Shown here piece after piece: positions 1 through 9,719 of a stretch of 64,000 bases of DNA. Source of the DNA: Desulfoluna spongiiphila. GTDB lineage: Bacteria > Desulfobacterota > Desulfobacteria > Desulfobacterales > Desulfolunaceae. Each line of letters opens with the position of its first letter. The stretch's first letter is position 1. Location: NCBI RefSeq assembly GCF_900101345.1, contig NZ_FMUX01000009.1, positions 174,400-238,399 on the forward strand, in the 5' to 3' direction. Both the position numbers and the translations under genes were made by a program. The notes under the pieces were generated by a model. The model did no database searches. It was not told where the DNA came from and saw only the letters and a list, made by a program, of their open reading frames with translations.

Positions 1-109
1 GCAGCAAGACACGCTGCCTTTGCCATCACGTCAAAAACAGCCTGAGCGTGCTTATGCGCACGCTCACTCCCCCCCTTACCCCATGGTCAAATAAAGGAGC
101 CATACCCCC

Positions 110-763
110 ATGAACAGACCGATCCGGATTTTATGTTTCATCGCTGCGCTCTTGATTGCCTGCGGCTCAGCGTACGCAACGCCCTACACCTTCGAAATGG
201 GAGGAGAGTCATCCATTGACGTCACAAAAACAACTCAAGGCCTGTCCATGTGGACGGACATATACCAATCGGTTTCATCCCAGGCGTTTTTACTGGATGT
301 AGGAGACTCCTTTACATTCAAATTTGCACGGATGGGAACCGACGAGAGCTGGATCAATGAGGACGACCTCAAACCCATGGAGGTAACGGCGTACCTGGAC
401 TTTGACATGCCGGACATAACCCAGGATATTTCCGGAGAATCCACTGGGTTTTCGGGAAAATTCGAGTTCAATCAAGGCTGGCAGGTCATCTGGGATGACC
501 CTGTGTATGTGGGCTTCGGGGATGGGGGGCGATTCGCCATCGAACTAAGCGACGCCACATTCTCAAGCTCCATGTGGACAGGCCCCCACGGCCCCTGCTG
601 GAGCGAAGGCGACGCCGACATCTTTGCCACGGTCACCCTGGAAGCAGCACCTTCACCGACAACGGCCCCGGTTCCCGAACCGGCCACCGCTGTTCTCCTC
701 GGCCTTGGAGTAGGCCTCCTGGGGGTAACCCGGCTTAAAAGAAAAAAAGCGTCCGAGAACTGA
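110..763 (+). CDS. PEP-CTERM sorting domain protein
   Basis: A 217-residue exported protein of unknown specific role. Residues 1-23 form a signal peptide (positive start, hydrophobic core, cut near AYA). The C-terminus carries the PEP-CTERM sorting signal: VPEPAT at about 189-194, then a hydrophobic helix and a basic tail (RLKRKK). Proteins with this tail are processed by an exosortase and attached to or released from the envelope in exopolysaccharide-producing Gram-negative bacteria. The middle of the protein is not recognisable. The start is supported by AAGGAG about 10 nt upstream of the ATG. A strong hairpin follows the gene. No exosortase gene is in the window. Confidence 0.88.
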   Translation: MNRPIRILCFIAALLIACGSAYATPYTFEMGGESSIDVTKTTQGLSMWTDIYQSVSSQAFLLDVGDSFTFKFARMGTDESWINEDDLKPMEVTAYLDFDMPDITQDISGESTGFSGKFEFNQGWQVIWDDPVYVGFGDGGRFAIELSDATFSSSMWTGPHGPCWSEGDADIFATVTLEAAPSPTTAPVPEPATAVLLGLGVGLLGVTRLKRKKASEN

Positions 764-792
764 TGCCTTTTAAGGGTACAACGACTCCGTAA

Positions 793-830
793 TAAAAAAG
801 CCTCCGGCAAAACTGCCGGAGGCTTTTTTA
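793..830. terminator. Bidirectional rho-independent terminator
   Basis: A perfect 10-bp GC-rich stem (GCCTCCGGCA / TGCCGGAGGC) is flanked by an A-run on the left and a T-run on the right. It can therefore end transcription of the PEP-CTERM gene on the plus strand and of the convergent CFA-synthase gene on the minus strand. Confidence 0.9.
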
Positions 831-853
831 TTTGTGCGGTTTTACAACCACGC

Positions 854-2881
854 CTACCCCGTGCCCGCACCTCCCGGGCGATTGAGCACCAGCTGAAGGT
901 TGGCCAGGGACCGTTCGGCAAACTGGGCTTCACAGCAGGCAAGATAGAAAAGCCACTTGCGTTTGAACACCTCATCGAACCCCAGCACGGCGAGCTTGTC
1001 GGCATTGACCAGAAAGCGTTCGCGCCAGGCCTTGAGGGTTCGGGCGTAATGGGGCCCGATGTTTTCAAGGTGCTCCACGATAAACTGCGACGATCGGGTC
1101 ATGGCCTTGCTGAGCACAGACAGGGAAGGCAGGTGGCCCCCGGGGAACACATGACGCTGAATCCAGTCCTCGTGGGTCCGGTACGCCTCATACCGCTGGT
1201 CCGGTACGGTAATCACCTGCAGCACCACACGCCCCTCGGGCGTTAAAAGCCTGTCGCACTGCCTGAAAAACGTCTCAAGGTACTTGTGCCCTACGGCCTC
1301 CAGCATCTCAATGGAAACAATCCTGTCAAACCTGCCGGACATCTGCCTGTAATCCTTGATGAGCAGTGTAACGCGATCTTCCAGTCCCGCCTCCTTCACC
1401 CGTTGCAGTGCAAAGGCATGCTGGGCTTCGGACAGGGTGATACCCGTCACCCGACATCCGGTGCGCCTTGCCGCCTCCACGGCAAAGGAACCCCACCCAA
1501 ACCCAATCTCCAGTATATGATGGTCCTTTGAAATCTGAGCCTTGTCGATGAGGTGGTGTAATTTGGCCTTCTGGGCCGTCTCCAGGCTCTCCTGTGGATC
1601 ACCCCCATGGAGTGCCGCCGAGTACGTCATGGTCTCGTCCAGAAACAGGGCAAAAAAATCATTGCTCAAATCGTAGTGTTGCCGGATATTCCTCCGACTG
1701 CCCGTCAAGGTGTTGTGGCGGGCCCTGTCCATAAAGCGCCCCACCCCATGGGCCAGCCAGGCAAGGGGCAGCTGAGAATCCGTTGCCGTATCCATATTGC
1801 GGATAAGAATCCGTATCAAATCGGAAGGATTGTCACTTGTCCACAATCCCTCCATGAAACTCTCCCCGAAACCGATGTCACTTCCGAAGACCACACGGGA
1901 ATAAAACCTGGGATCGGTGATCACCAGATTTGCCTGAAGGGAAGCCGAGGCATCACCAAAAACCTTCTGCACGACGGGTGAATTGCTTTTCGAAGGCCCC
2001 GGGAACCGCACCGTCACGCACCCGTTGGTGATGCGGTGAAGCAACCCCATCACCTGTTTTTTGCAAAGACGCTCCATCAGGGACCCGCCCCTGTGGCGGA
2101 TGGTCATGGGGCTTTTCGGGGCTGGCCGATCGAAAAACGTCAGCCCCTTGACCACAAACAGGCGCAGGGCTTGTCCGAGAATACGGGGAACGGTTTTCCA
2201 CGGTACCACAGGGTATCTCACAAGTGTCAACAGCTGGTTTTTCGGTGTCAAGGGCATGCTCTCTCCCTGGAGAGAGGCCTTCAAAACCGTCTCCCCACCA
2301 CGAATCAGGTAAATCCGAATAGACAGCTTTCCTTCAGGGGCCGAGATATAAAACCGATACGTTCCCTCCATGTTGTTGAAGGGAGAGACATGAAAATCCT
2401 TGGGGGCGGTGTATACAATGGGGAACCCTGAGCCGGGATTCCTTGATTCGGTGGCGACCTCTTCGCTCCTGGTCAGCAGATACAGGTGCCTGTCGCCAAA
2501 GGTGTTGTTGACCTCGGCAACGGTGCACACAGGGGAGCGGTCTTCTGCAAGGCAATAATAAAAACTGACGGGGTTGAACACACGATTGAAATAACTCGGC
2601 GACGTGATGAGCATGACATGCCGCACCTTGTCATGGCAGCCCCTGTCTTTGAGAAACCGAAACAACTTCTCCTTTACGCTCCCGGGCTCGTCATGCAGAT
2701 ATCGCCTGTCATACAGGGAAACCGGTCGAAAACGATTGTACCCGAACAAGGGCAGGCGGCGATCCAGATCCTCCAGCTCATCCAGGTCAAAACAGTAAAG
2801 GTACACAGGAAACCGGAACCGATGTTCCACCGGTCTCAGGCGTGCATGCTCAACGTATCCCTTGATGATGGCGGAATTCAC
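854..2881 (-). CDS. DUF1365 - cyclopropane-fatty-acyl-phospholipid synthase fusion
   Basis: A 675-residue two-domain protein. Residues 1 to about 245 match DUF1365, a family usually encoded as its own gene beside CFA-synthase genes. Residues from about 265 to 660 are a SAM-dependent CFA/mycolic-acid synthase-type methyltransferase, with QHYDLSNDFF at about 401-410 and the SAM-binding EIGFGWGSF at about 458-466. The family transfers a methylene or methyl group to unsaturated fatty-acyl chains of membrane phospholipids. The start is GTG, overlapping the TGA of the upstream flavoprotein gene by 4 nt, so the two are translationally coupled. Separate DUF1365 and CFA genes are the common arrangement, so the single chain is unusual. 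Substrate and exact product are not determined by sequence. Confidence 0.88.
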   Translation of the reverse strand: MNSAIIKGYVEHARLRPVEHRFRFPVYLYCFDLDELEDLDRRLPLFGYNRFRPVSLYDRRYLHDEPGSVKEKLFRFLKDRGCHDKVRHVMLITSPSYFNRVFNPVSFYYCLAEDRSPVCTVAEVNNTFGDRHLYLLTRSEEVATESRNPGSGFPIVYTAPKDFHVSPFNNMEGTYRFYISAPEGKLSIRIYLIRGGETVLKASLQGESMPLTPKNQLLTLVRYPVVPWKTVPRILGQALRLFVVKGLTFFDRPAPKSPMTIRHRGGSLMERLCKKQVMGLLHRITNGCVTVRFPGPSKSNSPVVQKVFGDASASLQANLVITDPRFYSRVVFGSDIGFGESFMEGLWTSDNPSDLIRILIRNMDTATDSQLPLAWLAHGVGRFMDRARHNTLTGSRRNIRQHYDLSNDFFALFLDETMTYSAALHGGDPQESLETAQKAKLHHLIDKAQISKDHHILEIGFGWGSFAVEAARRTGCRVTGITLSEAQHAFALQRVKEAGLEDRVTLLIKDYRQMSGRFDRIVSIEMLEAVGHKYLETFFRQCDRLLTPEGRVVLQVITVPDQRYEAYRTHEDWIQRHVFPGGHLPSLSVLSKAMTRSSQFIVEHLENIGPHYARTLKAWRERFLVNADKLAVLGFDEVFKRKWLFYLACCEAQFAERSLANLQLVLNRPGGAGTG

Positions 2882-4146
2882 AGCGTCCCCCCCAAGGCAG
2901 CGGCCACATCCACGGCGGAACGGACAGCATCCTCGTGGAAACCGTAGCCGAAATAACTCCCGCAGAAATAGGTATGCCCTTTACCGTTCAACCCCTTGAG
3001 CCCCTCCTGTGTGGCCACGGATTCAAAGGTAAACAGCGGATGATCGTAGATCAGCTCCCTGTGGACGGACGGGGCAGGGATCTCCCATGCGGGATTAAGG
3101 GTGACGCACCAGGTATGCCGGGTCTTCAGGTGCTGCAGCCGGTTCATAAAATAGGTCACGGTGATGGGCTCCCCATCCCCGGTGGCTTCATCTCGGATAT
3201 AGTTCCAGGACGCCCTGGCCCTGGGTTGTGAAGGAAGCAGGGATGCATCGGTGTGAAGGACCACCCGGTTGGCGGAGTAGCGCCATGGAGACAGAAGCCG
3301 CGTCTCTTCCCGGGACGGATCTTCGAGCATCTTCAGTGCTTCATCCGCATGGGCGGCCACCACCACCCGGTCAAAGGGTTCCGGATGCCCTCCTTCCGTT
3401 TTAACAAGCACCCCGTCCTCCGTCCGCTGAATGCCCGTCACGGGCGTCCCTTCCACCACCCTTCCGCTGAAACCATTCAAAAAAGCCTTCACATAGCTGT
3501 GGCTGCCCCCGGACACCACCGACCACTGTGGGTGCTCCGTCAAGGTCAACAACCCGTGATTTTCATAAAACCTCGCAAAGGTTTCCATGGGAAAAGCGGC
3601 CATCTTGGCATCCGGGGCCGACCAGATTGCCGCGGCCATGGGAAGGACAAATCGATCTGTCACCTCACGTTTTACCCCTTCACGCGTCATGTATTCTCCC
3701 AACGTAATCCCGGCGAGCCGCCCTTCGGCCAAATCCATACGCATGCGCTGCATCAATGACCGCACGCCCAGTAAAAAACGCCAGAACGCAGGCCGAAAGA
3801 TGTTCTCCCGCTGGGCAAAGAGGGTGTTGAGGTTGGTGGAGGCGTACTCCAGACCGGTACGTCGGCAGGTGTAACTGAAGGACATGTCCGTTTCCACAAG
3901 GGGCACTCCAAGGCGGGAAAGCAATCGGGTAAACAGGGGATATGTCCTGTTATTCATCACGATAAAGCCTGTATCGACGGGAGTTCCCTCATCGGGCCCC
4001 CGGTCAATAACCACCGTATGGGTGTGCCCTCCGATATACCCGTTCTTCTCATAGAGGGTAACCTCGTGATGATCTTGCAAAAGACAGGCTGTCGTAATCC
4101 CTGAGACACCGGCACCGATGACGGCAATTTTTAGCGGAGATTTCAT
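2878..4146 (-). CDS. FAD-dependent amine-oxidase-family oxidoreductase
   Basis: A 422-residue flavoprotein with an N-terminal dinucleotide-binding fold: IAVIGAGVSGITTA at about residues 6-19, followed by the YEKNGYIGGHTHTV stretch typical of the NAD(P)-binding/amine-oxidase family. The C-terminal GSYFGYGFHEDAV resembles the FAD-binding closing motif. I chose the ATG at 4146 because AAGGA lies just upstream; the longer open frame to 4272 adds a Cys-rich stretch with no family match. In many bacteria such flavoproteins sit with DUF1365 and CFA-synthase genes. Here the 4-nt overlap indicates one lipid-modification operon, possibly for unsaturated or methylated fatty acids. That function is an inference. 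Confidence 0.82.
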   Translation of the reverse strand: MKSPLKIAVIGAGVSGITTACLLQDHHEVTLYEKNGYIGGHTHTVVIDRGPDEGTPVDTGFIVMNNRTYPLFTRLLSRLGVPLVETDMSFSYTCRRTGLEYASTNLNTLFAQRENIFRPAFWRFLLGVRSLMQRMRMDLAEGRLAGITLGEYMTREGVKREVTDRFVLPMAAAIWSAPDAKMAAFPMETFARFYENHGLLTLTEHPQWSVVSGGSHSYVKAFLNGFSGRVVEGTPVTGIQRTEDGVLVKTEGGHPEPFDRVVVAAHADEALKMLEDPSREETRLLSPWRYSANRVVLHTDASLLPSQPRARASWNYIRDEATGDGEPITVTYFMNRLQHLKTRHTWCVTLNPAWEIPAPSVHRELIYDHPLFTFESVATQEGLKGLNGKGHTYFCGSYFGYGFHEDAVRSAVDVAAALGGTL

Positions 4147-5033
4147 GGGAGGGTCCTTTCTCGAAGGCAGGAAGTTGAATAATTCTAAATCACTGTCTTC
4201 AAAATTGCAACAACAGGACCCAGAAAAACCCTCCCCACAACAAAACCCTGCCCCAAGGAAAGCAGGTTGCATCTCATATTCAATCAGGGATATACTTTTC
4301 TAACTTTACTGTATATAGCCATACATGAACTCGCCTTGAGAGCCCGTGTCGCTCAGATTGATAATCGGATGATACCCCCGGCTCCGGCAGAAGGAAACAT
4401 TACCCTCAACTGATTCCCATCAGGGAAAACACCTAACAAGACGGAAAAAAATGATGCCGCAGGGGCAAGGTGAGCCACCTGCGACGGCAGGGTTGCGCAT
4501 GCAGTGCCTGGGGAAAAAATACCCCGGGAGCCAAGTGATATGGAAAGAAACAACTGTGCAAGGCAAAGGGTGTTGCCGTCTCACCACGTCGATAGAACGG
4601 CCCATTGCCAACAAAAGCAACACCTGCCCCTGAACGACTCAATGATACCCGGCCCCTTCTCCCCCCCGCTGCCGGCTATCATCATCACACCTGAAAAACG
4701 ATCGTCAACACATCCATCGTTTCGAACTCAACCTGATTTCGATTTTCCGAATACTGCTTTCGGGATTGTTCTAAAAACTATTTTTTTACCCATTCCCAAC
4801 GTGGTGGACACGTCCGGACGTAAAAACTCGACCGAAGCATGGAGCAGTTTAAGCTTCCCCTCCCAGCGTCATTACATGAGCGGCGTGAAGAGACATACGG
4901 AAACTCAACTACGGCAATTCAAAACCTTGCATTACCGGCTGGCCTGTTTACGGGGTGTTTTACAATCGGAAACCGTACCAAAGCGAATGCGTACATCGCG
5001 TTGGGGTCGATTCATGAAAAAGGAGAACGTACC
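4147..5033. other. Intergenic region between divergent genes
   Basis: About 890 bases separate the minus-strand flavoprotein from the plus-strand PilZ-like gene. I see no convincing coding sequence, RNA gene or strong terminator. It must hold promoters for both directions but I could not assign -35/-10 boxes with confidence. An open frame continues upstream of the PilZ-like start but lacks a ribosome-binding site before 5034. Confidence 0.5.
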
Positions 5034-7076
5034 ATGACCGCATCGCAAGCTGCACTGAAAATCTGCCAACCGTCACGCCCCGAACCCCAAGACTCAGCGT
5101 TCCTTACGAAAGGAAAAGAAGTTGGCCGAAAACACCTGATCAATGCTCTTAACCACATCAACTTCAAAGAAAAAAACGTCATCCTGGTGTTCCAAAGCGT
5201 ACACGGTAATCCGTCAATGGAAATCGAGGCATTTCCCATGCCTGTATTGAGCGACTACCCCACCTTTCGCTTTTTAAAGCCCCTGCCCGACAACCTGCGC
5301 AGCACTGATTTAACCCGACTCATCATCCCCGACGGTCCCGGCGAAATCCATGCAATCCCCCAACTCAGAGCCATGAATTCAAAGGGATTGAGCGTCAACC
5401 TTCCCGAAACTGGCCGTCGCATCCAGGGGGCTCTGCGAAATATCAGGGTTCACTTCCAGCAACAAGGAATCGCTTTCAAAGGAAGCTTGACGTCAATTGA
5501 GCCCGATGTCATTGAGGTCCAACTCTCTCCACTGAGTTCCCATTATTTCATGGCAACCTCACCGAAGGCGGAACTGAACCTGACCTTCCTAAAAGAAAAA
5601 AACCGACTTTTTGAGACCAAGGCCCGGGTGGTCAAACAGGAATCCCATCGCGATAGCGTCATACTACACTTAGAACCGATAGAATCCATACCCACCAACC
5701 GCGAAAGGCAACGCTTTGGTAAAAAGGCATTTGAAATGATTCCGGCACCTGATTTTGTTTTTCTTCACCCCTTGACCGGAACCAAATGCACTGTCGTCAT
5801 TGAGTCTCTGTCAGCAATTGATATGAAATTAACCTTGCATCATGAAATGATACCACTTATTCCAGGTATGAAACTGATGGATGCATCAATTACTCTCGGA
5901 GACCTTTACACACTACAATTAACTGCTCAGGTAACGAGATGCAGTACAATAAAGAATAAAAGGGGAGACAAGATTGAATATTGTCATATTTCAATTCTAA
6001 ACATGTCATCTGAAAATCACCGAAAACTACAAACCATTGTGCACAAATCCGAGAACAGAGATATTCGTGTTTGTAACTCGATAGAAGAAGATGATATGTG
6101 GCGGTTTTTCTTTGAAACAGGATTCATTTATAAAAATAAATACAGACTGTTTTTAGAAAACAAAGATAAAATAAAAAAAACCTACGAAACGCTCTATTCG
6201 ACCCCATCAAACGTTACTTGCCATATGGCTTACCAAGAAAAGGGAAGGACCATGGGGCACATTTCCATGCTACGATATGCAGAAAGGGCTTGGCTTGTTC
6301 ACCACCACGCCGCTCTCAGGGGAGCATCCATAAGGGTTGGGCTGGGTGTCCTCAAACAAATGGGTAACTATGTCATGGCGTCTCATAACCTCGACCCAAA
6401 TAGTTTCAAGTATCTACTCTGTTATTTCAGGCCTGAAAATCATTTTCCCAATTACTTTTTCAGTGGATTCACCGAAAAAAAAAAAGATCCAAAAATATGC
6501 TCTTCAGACTTGTTCGCATACGTTTACTATAGAGCCGAAAAAATAGGAGATGCCAAATTTCCCGACGGGTGGGTACTTGAGGGTGCATGCGAAACAGATC
6601 TGGTCGCACTGGAAACATGCTACGATGCGACATCAGGCGGCATGCTAATAGATGCATTAAATCTTTATGAACGGCAAGCTCCATTCGAAGTTCTCAGCGA
6701 GAGATATCAAAAGGCAGGTTTAAAAAAGGAGCAACAGATCTGGGCCATTCGCCATAACGACCTCACGGTAGCTCTATTTATCGTCAACACCTCCGATGTC
6801 GCTCTGAATATGTCAGAACTATCCAACTGTATCAAGACCTGCATCATTCGGCCCGACATAATGAATAAACAAATACTTACAAGGGCATTAGATCAATTAA
6901 GCGAACATTTTTCGACACACCGAACGCCGGTCCTTATCCACCCGGTTGACTGGGTTAAAAACACGGGGTTTCATTTTCAAAAGCGGTATCACTTGTGGAT
7001 TCTAAACACCCACTTTCTTGATGATTTCATGCAGCACCTTGATGATAGTTCCAATCTATCGCGTAAAACTAACTGA
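5034..7076 (+). CDS. PilZ-like protein with acyltransferase-like C-terminal region
   Basis: A 680-residue soluble protein, tentatively read as a YcgR/PilZ-like beta-barrel portion (about residues 115-335) followed by a GNAT- or N-acyltransferase-like region (about 350-660). The PilZ assignment rests on alternating beta pattern and an Arg-rich RERQRF before a SLSAIDMKL strand; the classical DxSxxG motif is degenerate. In the C-terminal part, a histidine cluster LVHHHAAL at about 421-428 follows a strand-turn-helix typical of acyl-CoA transferases. The ATG at 5034 is preceded by AAAAAGGAG. The gene lies 103 nt upstream of the enolase/hydrolase fusion on the same strand, so co-transcription is likely. 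The function is unknown; cyclic-di-GMP control of an acyl transfer is only a hypothesis. Confidence 0.5.
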   Translation: MTASQAALKICQPSRPEPQDSAFLTKGKEVGRKHLINALNHINFKEKNVILVFQSVHGNPSMEIEAFPMPVLSDYPTFRFLKPLPDNLRSTDLTRLIIPDGPGEIHAIPQLRAMNSKGLSVNLPETGRRIQGALRNIRVHFQQQGIAFKGSLTSIEPDVIEVQLSPLSSHYFMATSPKAELNLTFLKEKNRLFETKARVVKQESHRDSVILHLEPIESIPTNRERQRFGKKAFEMIPAPDFVFLHPLTGTKCTVVIESLSAIDMKLTLHHEMIPLIPGMKLMDASITLGDLYTLQLTAQVTRCSTIKNKRGDKIEYCHISILNMSSENHRKLQTIVHKSENRDIRVCNSIEEDDMWRFFFETGFIYKNKYRLFLENKDKIKKTYETLYSTPSNVTCHMAYQEKGRTMGHISMLRYAERAWLVHHHAALRGASIRVGLGVLKQMGNYVMASHNLDPNSFKYLLCYFRPENHFPNYFFSGFTEKKKDPKICSSDLFAYVYYRAEKIGDAKFPDGWVLEGACETDLVALETCYDATSGGMLIDALNLYERQAPFEVLSERYQKAGLKKEQQIWAIRHNDLTVALFIVNTSDVALNMSELSNCIKTCIIRPDIMNKQILTRALDQLSEHFSTHRTPVLIHPVDWVKNTGFHFQKRYHLWILNTHFLDDFMQHLDDSSNLSRKTN

Positions 7077-7179
7077 ACCGACAGGCAACGCAAAAAGACA
7101 GGCATGAAAGCCCCAACGCATGGGCCACGAACAGAATCAAATACTCTATTATTTAAATAATATAAGGAACAAGTCGACC

Positions 7180-9219
7180 ATGAAAAAGCAGAAACAATGT
7201 GATTGTATCCGTATTCAAGCGACTACACTTGAAATCCCCCTAAAAACGACAGTGCGCCATGCCAGTGCGTCACGAAAAAACGGCGAAAGCATCTGGGTAC
7301 AGGCATGTAAAGGAAATCTTACGGGTTACGGTGAGGGATGTCCACGAGCTTACGTGGCCGGTGATGACCTGACATCGAGCCTGTCCTGGGTTAACAAAAT
7401 TTTCTGCAGTGAGCCATGCCCCATAACCAATCTCAACAAACTGATCCGATGGGTCGAAGAGAACAAATGCCTTATAGATACGTACCCTTCTGCTTGGTGT
7501 GCAGTAGAAACTGCTCTTCTTGACCTGTTTGCAAGGGAGCAGTCCATCTCAATTGAGGCACTCCTTGACCTTCCTGAAGCCAGACGAAGCAGCAGGTACT
7601 CAGCAGTTTTGGGCAACGAAAAGCCTTGGAAGTTCAAGGGACAGGCCGACTTGTATTTCGTCAAAGGCATGACGGATTTCAAAGTAAAGCTCTGTGGGGA
7701 ATTTGCCAAAGACCAGGAAAAACTTATAAATCTTGAAATCCTTGCAAATGACCACCGTGCAAAAAACGTAAGGATACGACTGGACGCGAACAACCTATGG
7801 CAGGAAGACCTCACAGAAGCCGTTGCCTTCATCAGAAACCTCAAGGGCAATTTCTTTGCAGTTGAAGAGCCTTTGAAAGCTGGACATGCCGAAGCGTTAA
7901 GCAACTTTTCCGTTGAGACCGGCCTTCCTGTGATTCTGGACGAAAGCCTGTGCACGACCCAGGACCTTGAGAAGTTTCGCGATCGTCCCGGACGATTTAT
8001 CGCCAACATCAAAATTTCCCGTGTAGGAGGGCTTCTCCGGGCCCAGTCTCTTATAAATACGTTGAAATCCATGGGCTGGGATATCATCATCGGGTGCCAC
8101 GTTGGCGAGACCTCCCTTCTAACCCGGTGTGGCCTTGTCGCCGCCGCCATGGCAGGGGAATCCCTTATCGCCCACGAAGGAGCCTTCGGCTCCTACTTGC
8201 TTGACCTTGAGCCGACTTTTCCTATGCTGACGTTCAGCCGTGAGGGTTCCCTGAACTTACAATCCCCATACTTTCTTAAGACAATTCGTGGCCTTGAGTG
8301 CGTCACCCCCGAAACATGGGGTACGGGGTTAGGTATGAAATGTCGGATGCCGGTCCAGCCTGATGATGGGGCCCCAAAGATCGCCACCCTTACCATGCCA
8401 GACGATTACCCAATCCACTACCGGGTCTGGGGAGAAGACAAAGGGGAGGATGTCATACTCATCCTCCATGGTGGAATGAGCCACTCGGGCTGGCAAGCCC
8501 CCCTAGCAGAATCGTTACGAAATCGCCGCGATAACATAACCGTGATGGCAGCTGATCGCAGGGGATGCGGCCTCAATCCAAATCGAGGCGACCTCGGGAC
8601 TATGCACCAGGTCATCGATGATGTGGTCCGGCATGTAGAGTATCTACAGACCTGTTTTGAGCGGGTCCACCTGGCGGGTTGGTGTCAGGGAGCACAATAC
8701 GCATCCGTGGCAGCAACAAGGCTCGACAAAAAAGCGGACAGCCTGGTTCTTTTGACCCCCGGGTTCTTTTGGAACGAAAGATTTCGTTCAGTGATCTCTA
8801 TCTCCGAGCATGTAATGATGGAGATGATCTCTGAATTTGACCTCAAACCTGAACGAAACCGAGCGTGCATAATCATACCAATGGAACCTGCTGATTTTAC
8901 CTTAGATGAAGCCTGGTTGGACTACATTGACACTGACGATCTCAAAACAACAAAAATCACACTTAAATCGGCAAACATCATGGATGAAATACAAGAACTC
9001 TCGGTATTTGCAATCAAGGCCAATACATGTCCAACACTTGCAATTCTGGCAGATCAAGACCGCATTGTTGACAACAAAAAAACCATTGAAGTCTTAGGGC
9101 ATCAATTCTCTGGCTCGAGTTCAAACACCTTGGAATTTATAGATACGGCCCATGCCGTTCAGTTTGAAAAGCCGGAAGAAGTTGCTGAATATATCGATCG
9201 TTTTTTAAATACAATCTAA
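7180..9219 (+). CDS. Enolase-superfamily enzyme fused to alpha/beta hydrolase
   Basis: A 679-residue bifunctional protein. Residues 1 to about 385 are a mandelate-racemase/muconate-lactonizing enolase-superfamily domain with the full catalytic set: KVK (Lys168/Lys170), metal ligands in LDAN (Asp202), VEEP (Glu229/230) and LDES (Asp254), and Lys278 in NIKIS. This pattern suits dipeptide epimerases, o-succinylbenzoate synthases and cycloisomerases. Residues from about 405 to 679 are an alpha/beta hydrolase: HGGMSHSGW oxyanion region, nucleophile elbow GWCQGA with Cys502 instead of Ser, Asp625 or Asp627 and His658. The ATG at 7180 follows AAGGAAC; an upstream in-frame ATG at 7120 has no such site. 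The pairing recalls consecutive MenC/MenH-like steps but the substrate cannot be read from sequence. Confidence 0.8.
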   Translation: MKKQKQCDCIRIQATTLEIPLKTTVRHASASRKNGESIWVQACKGNLTGYGEGCPRAYVAGDDLTSSLSWVNKIFCSEPCPITNLNKLIRWVEENKCLIDTYPSAWCAVETALLDLFAREQSISIEALLDLPEARRSSRYSAVLGNEKPWKFKGQADLYFVKGMTDFKVKLCGEFAKDQEKLINLEILANDHRAKNVRIRLDANNLWQEDLTEAVAFIRNLKGNFFAVEEPLKAGHAEALSNFSVETGLPVILDESLCTTQDLEKFRDRPGRFIANIKISRVGGLLRAQSLINTLKSMGWDIIIGCHVGETSLLTRCGLVAAAMAGESLIAHEGAFGSYLLDLEPTFPMLTFSREGSLNLQSPYFLKTIRGLECVTPETWGTGLGMKCRMPVQPDDGAPKIATLTMPDDYPIHYRVWGEDKGEDVILILHGGMSHSGWQAPLAESLRNRRDNITVMAADRRGCGLNPNRGDLGTMHQVIDDVVRHVEYLQTCFERVHLAGWCQGAQYASVAATRLDKKADSLVLLTPGFFWNERFRSVISISEHVMMEMISEFDLKPERNRACIIIPMEPADFTLDEAWLDYIDTDDLKTTKITLKSANIMDEIQELSVFAIKANTCPTLAILADQDRIVDNKKTIEVLGHQFSGSSSNTLEFIDTAHAVQFEKPEEVAEYIDRFLNTI

Positions 9220-9719
9220 CCATATATCCTAAACCCTCCTGCAAATGGCCTTCTGTCCTTTGCAGGAGGCATGTTGTCACGTAACCGCCCTGGGGTGAAT
9301 CATAATCAGCCCTGCAGTCCAAAGCCACATTATTACAGGTAAGTATGCTAAAATTTGGATCAACCCATTATCATTGGACAGACTCGCAGTATCGCATAAT
9401 GCCTAAGACAATAACAATTACACAAGAAAAACTTGACTGACAGAACGAATACTCATAAATATAAAAATTACTGTCCTCCTGCAGGACATGATATTGCCAA
9501 CCCTTTATAGAGCGTTATTAACAGAGTAATATCCAGACAACTTCAAACTTGGGATGCCAACCTATAAATTTACACCTGAATAATAACCCGCACGGCAATT
9601 TTATACCCCAGAATATTCATGAAAAACTCCGTGTGTGGCGGTAGAACCGGTTTTGATTTTGCTCGGAGCCTTTCACTATAATAAATCTGGATGAACTCAA
9701 CGAATGGTTACGAAATATT
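9220..9719. other. Intergenic region with a long hairpin
   Basis: A perfect 11-bp inverted repeat (CCTCCTGCAAA / TTTGCAGGAGG, 9235-9269) starts 15 nt after the hydrolase stop. It lacks a T-run, so it is a possible 3' processing or weak termination site. A second short palindrome, TGTCC-7 nt-GGACA, lies at 9472-9488 and shares the CCTCCTGCA core. The rest is AT-rich and I see no gene in it. Confidence 0.45.

Noticed and set aside
4273..5033. N-terminal extension of the flavoprotein and PilZ-like genes into the gap
   Set aside because: Both have good ribosome-binding sites at the inner starts (4146 and 5034), and the extensions show no family similarity.
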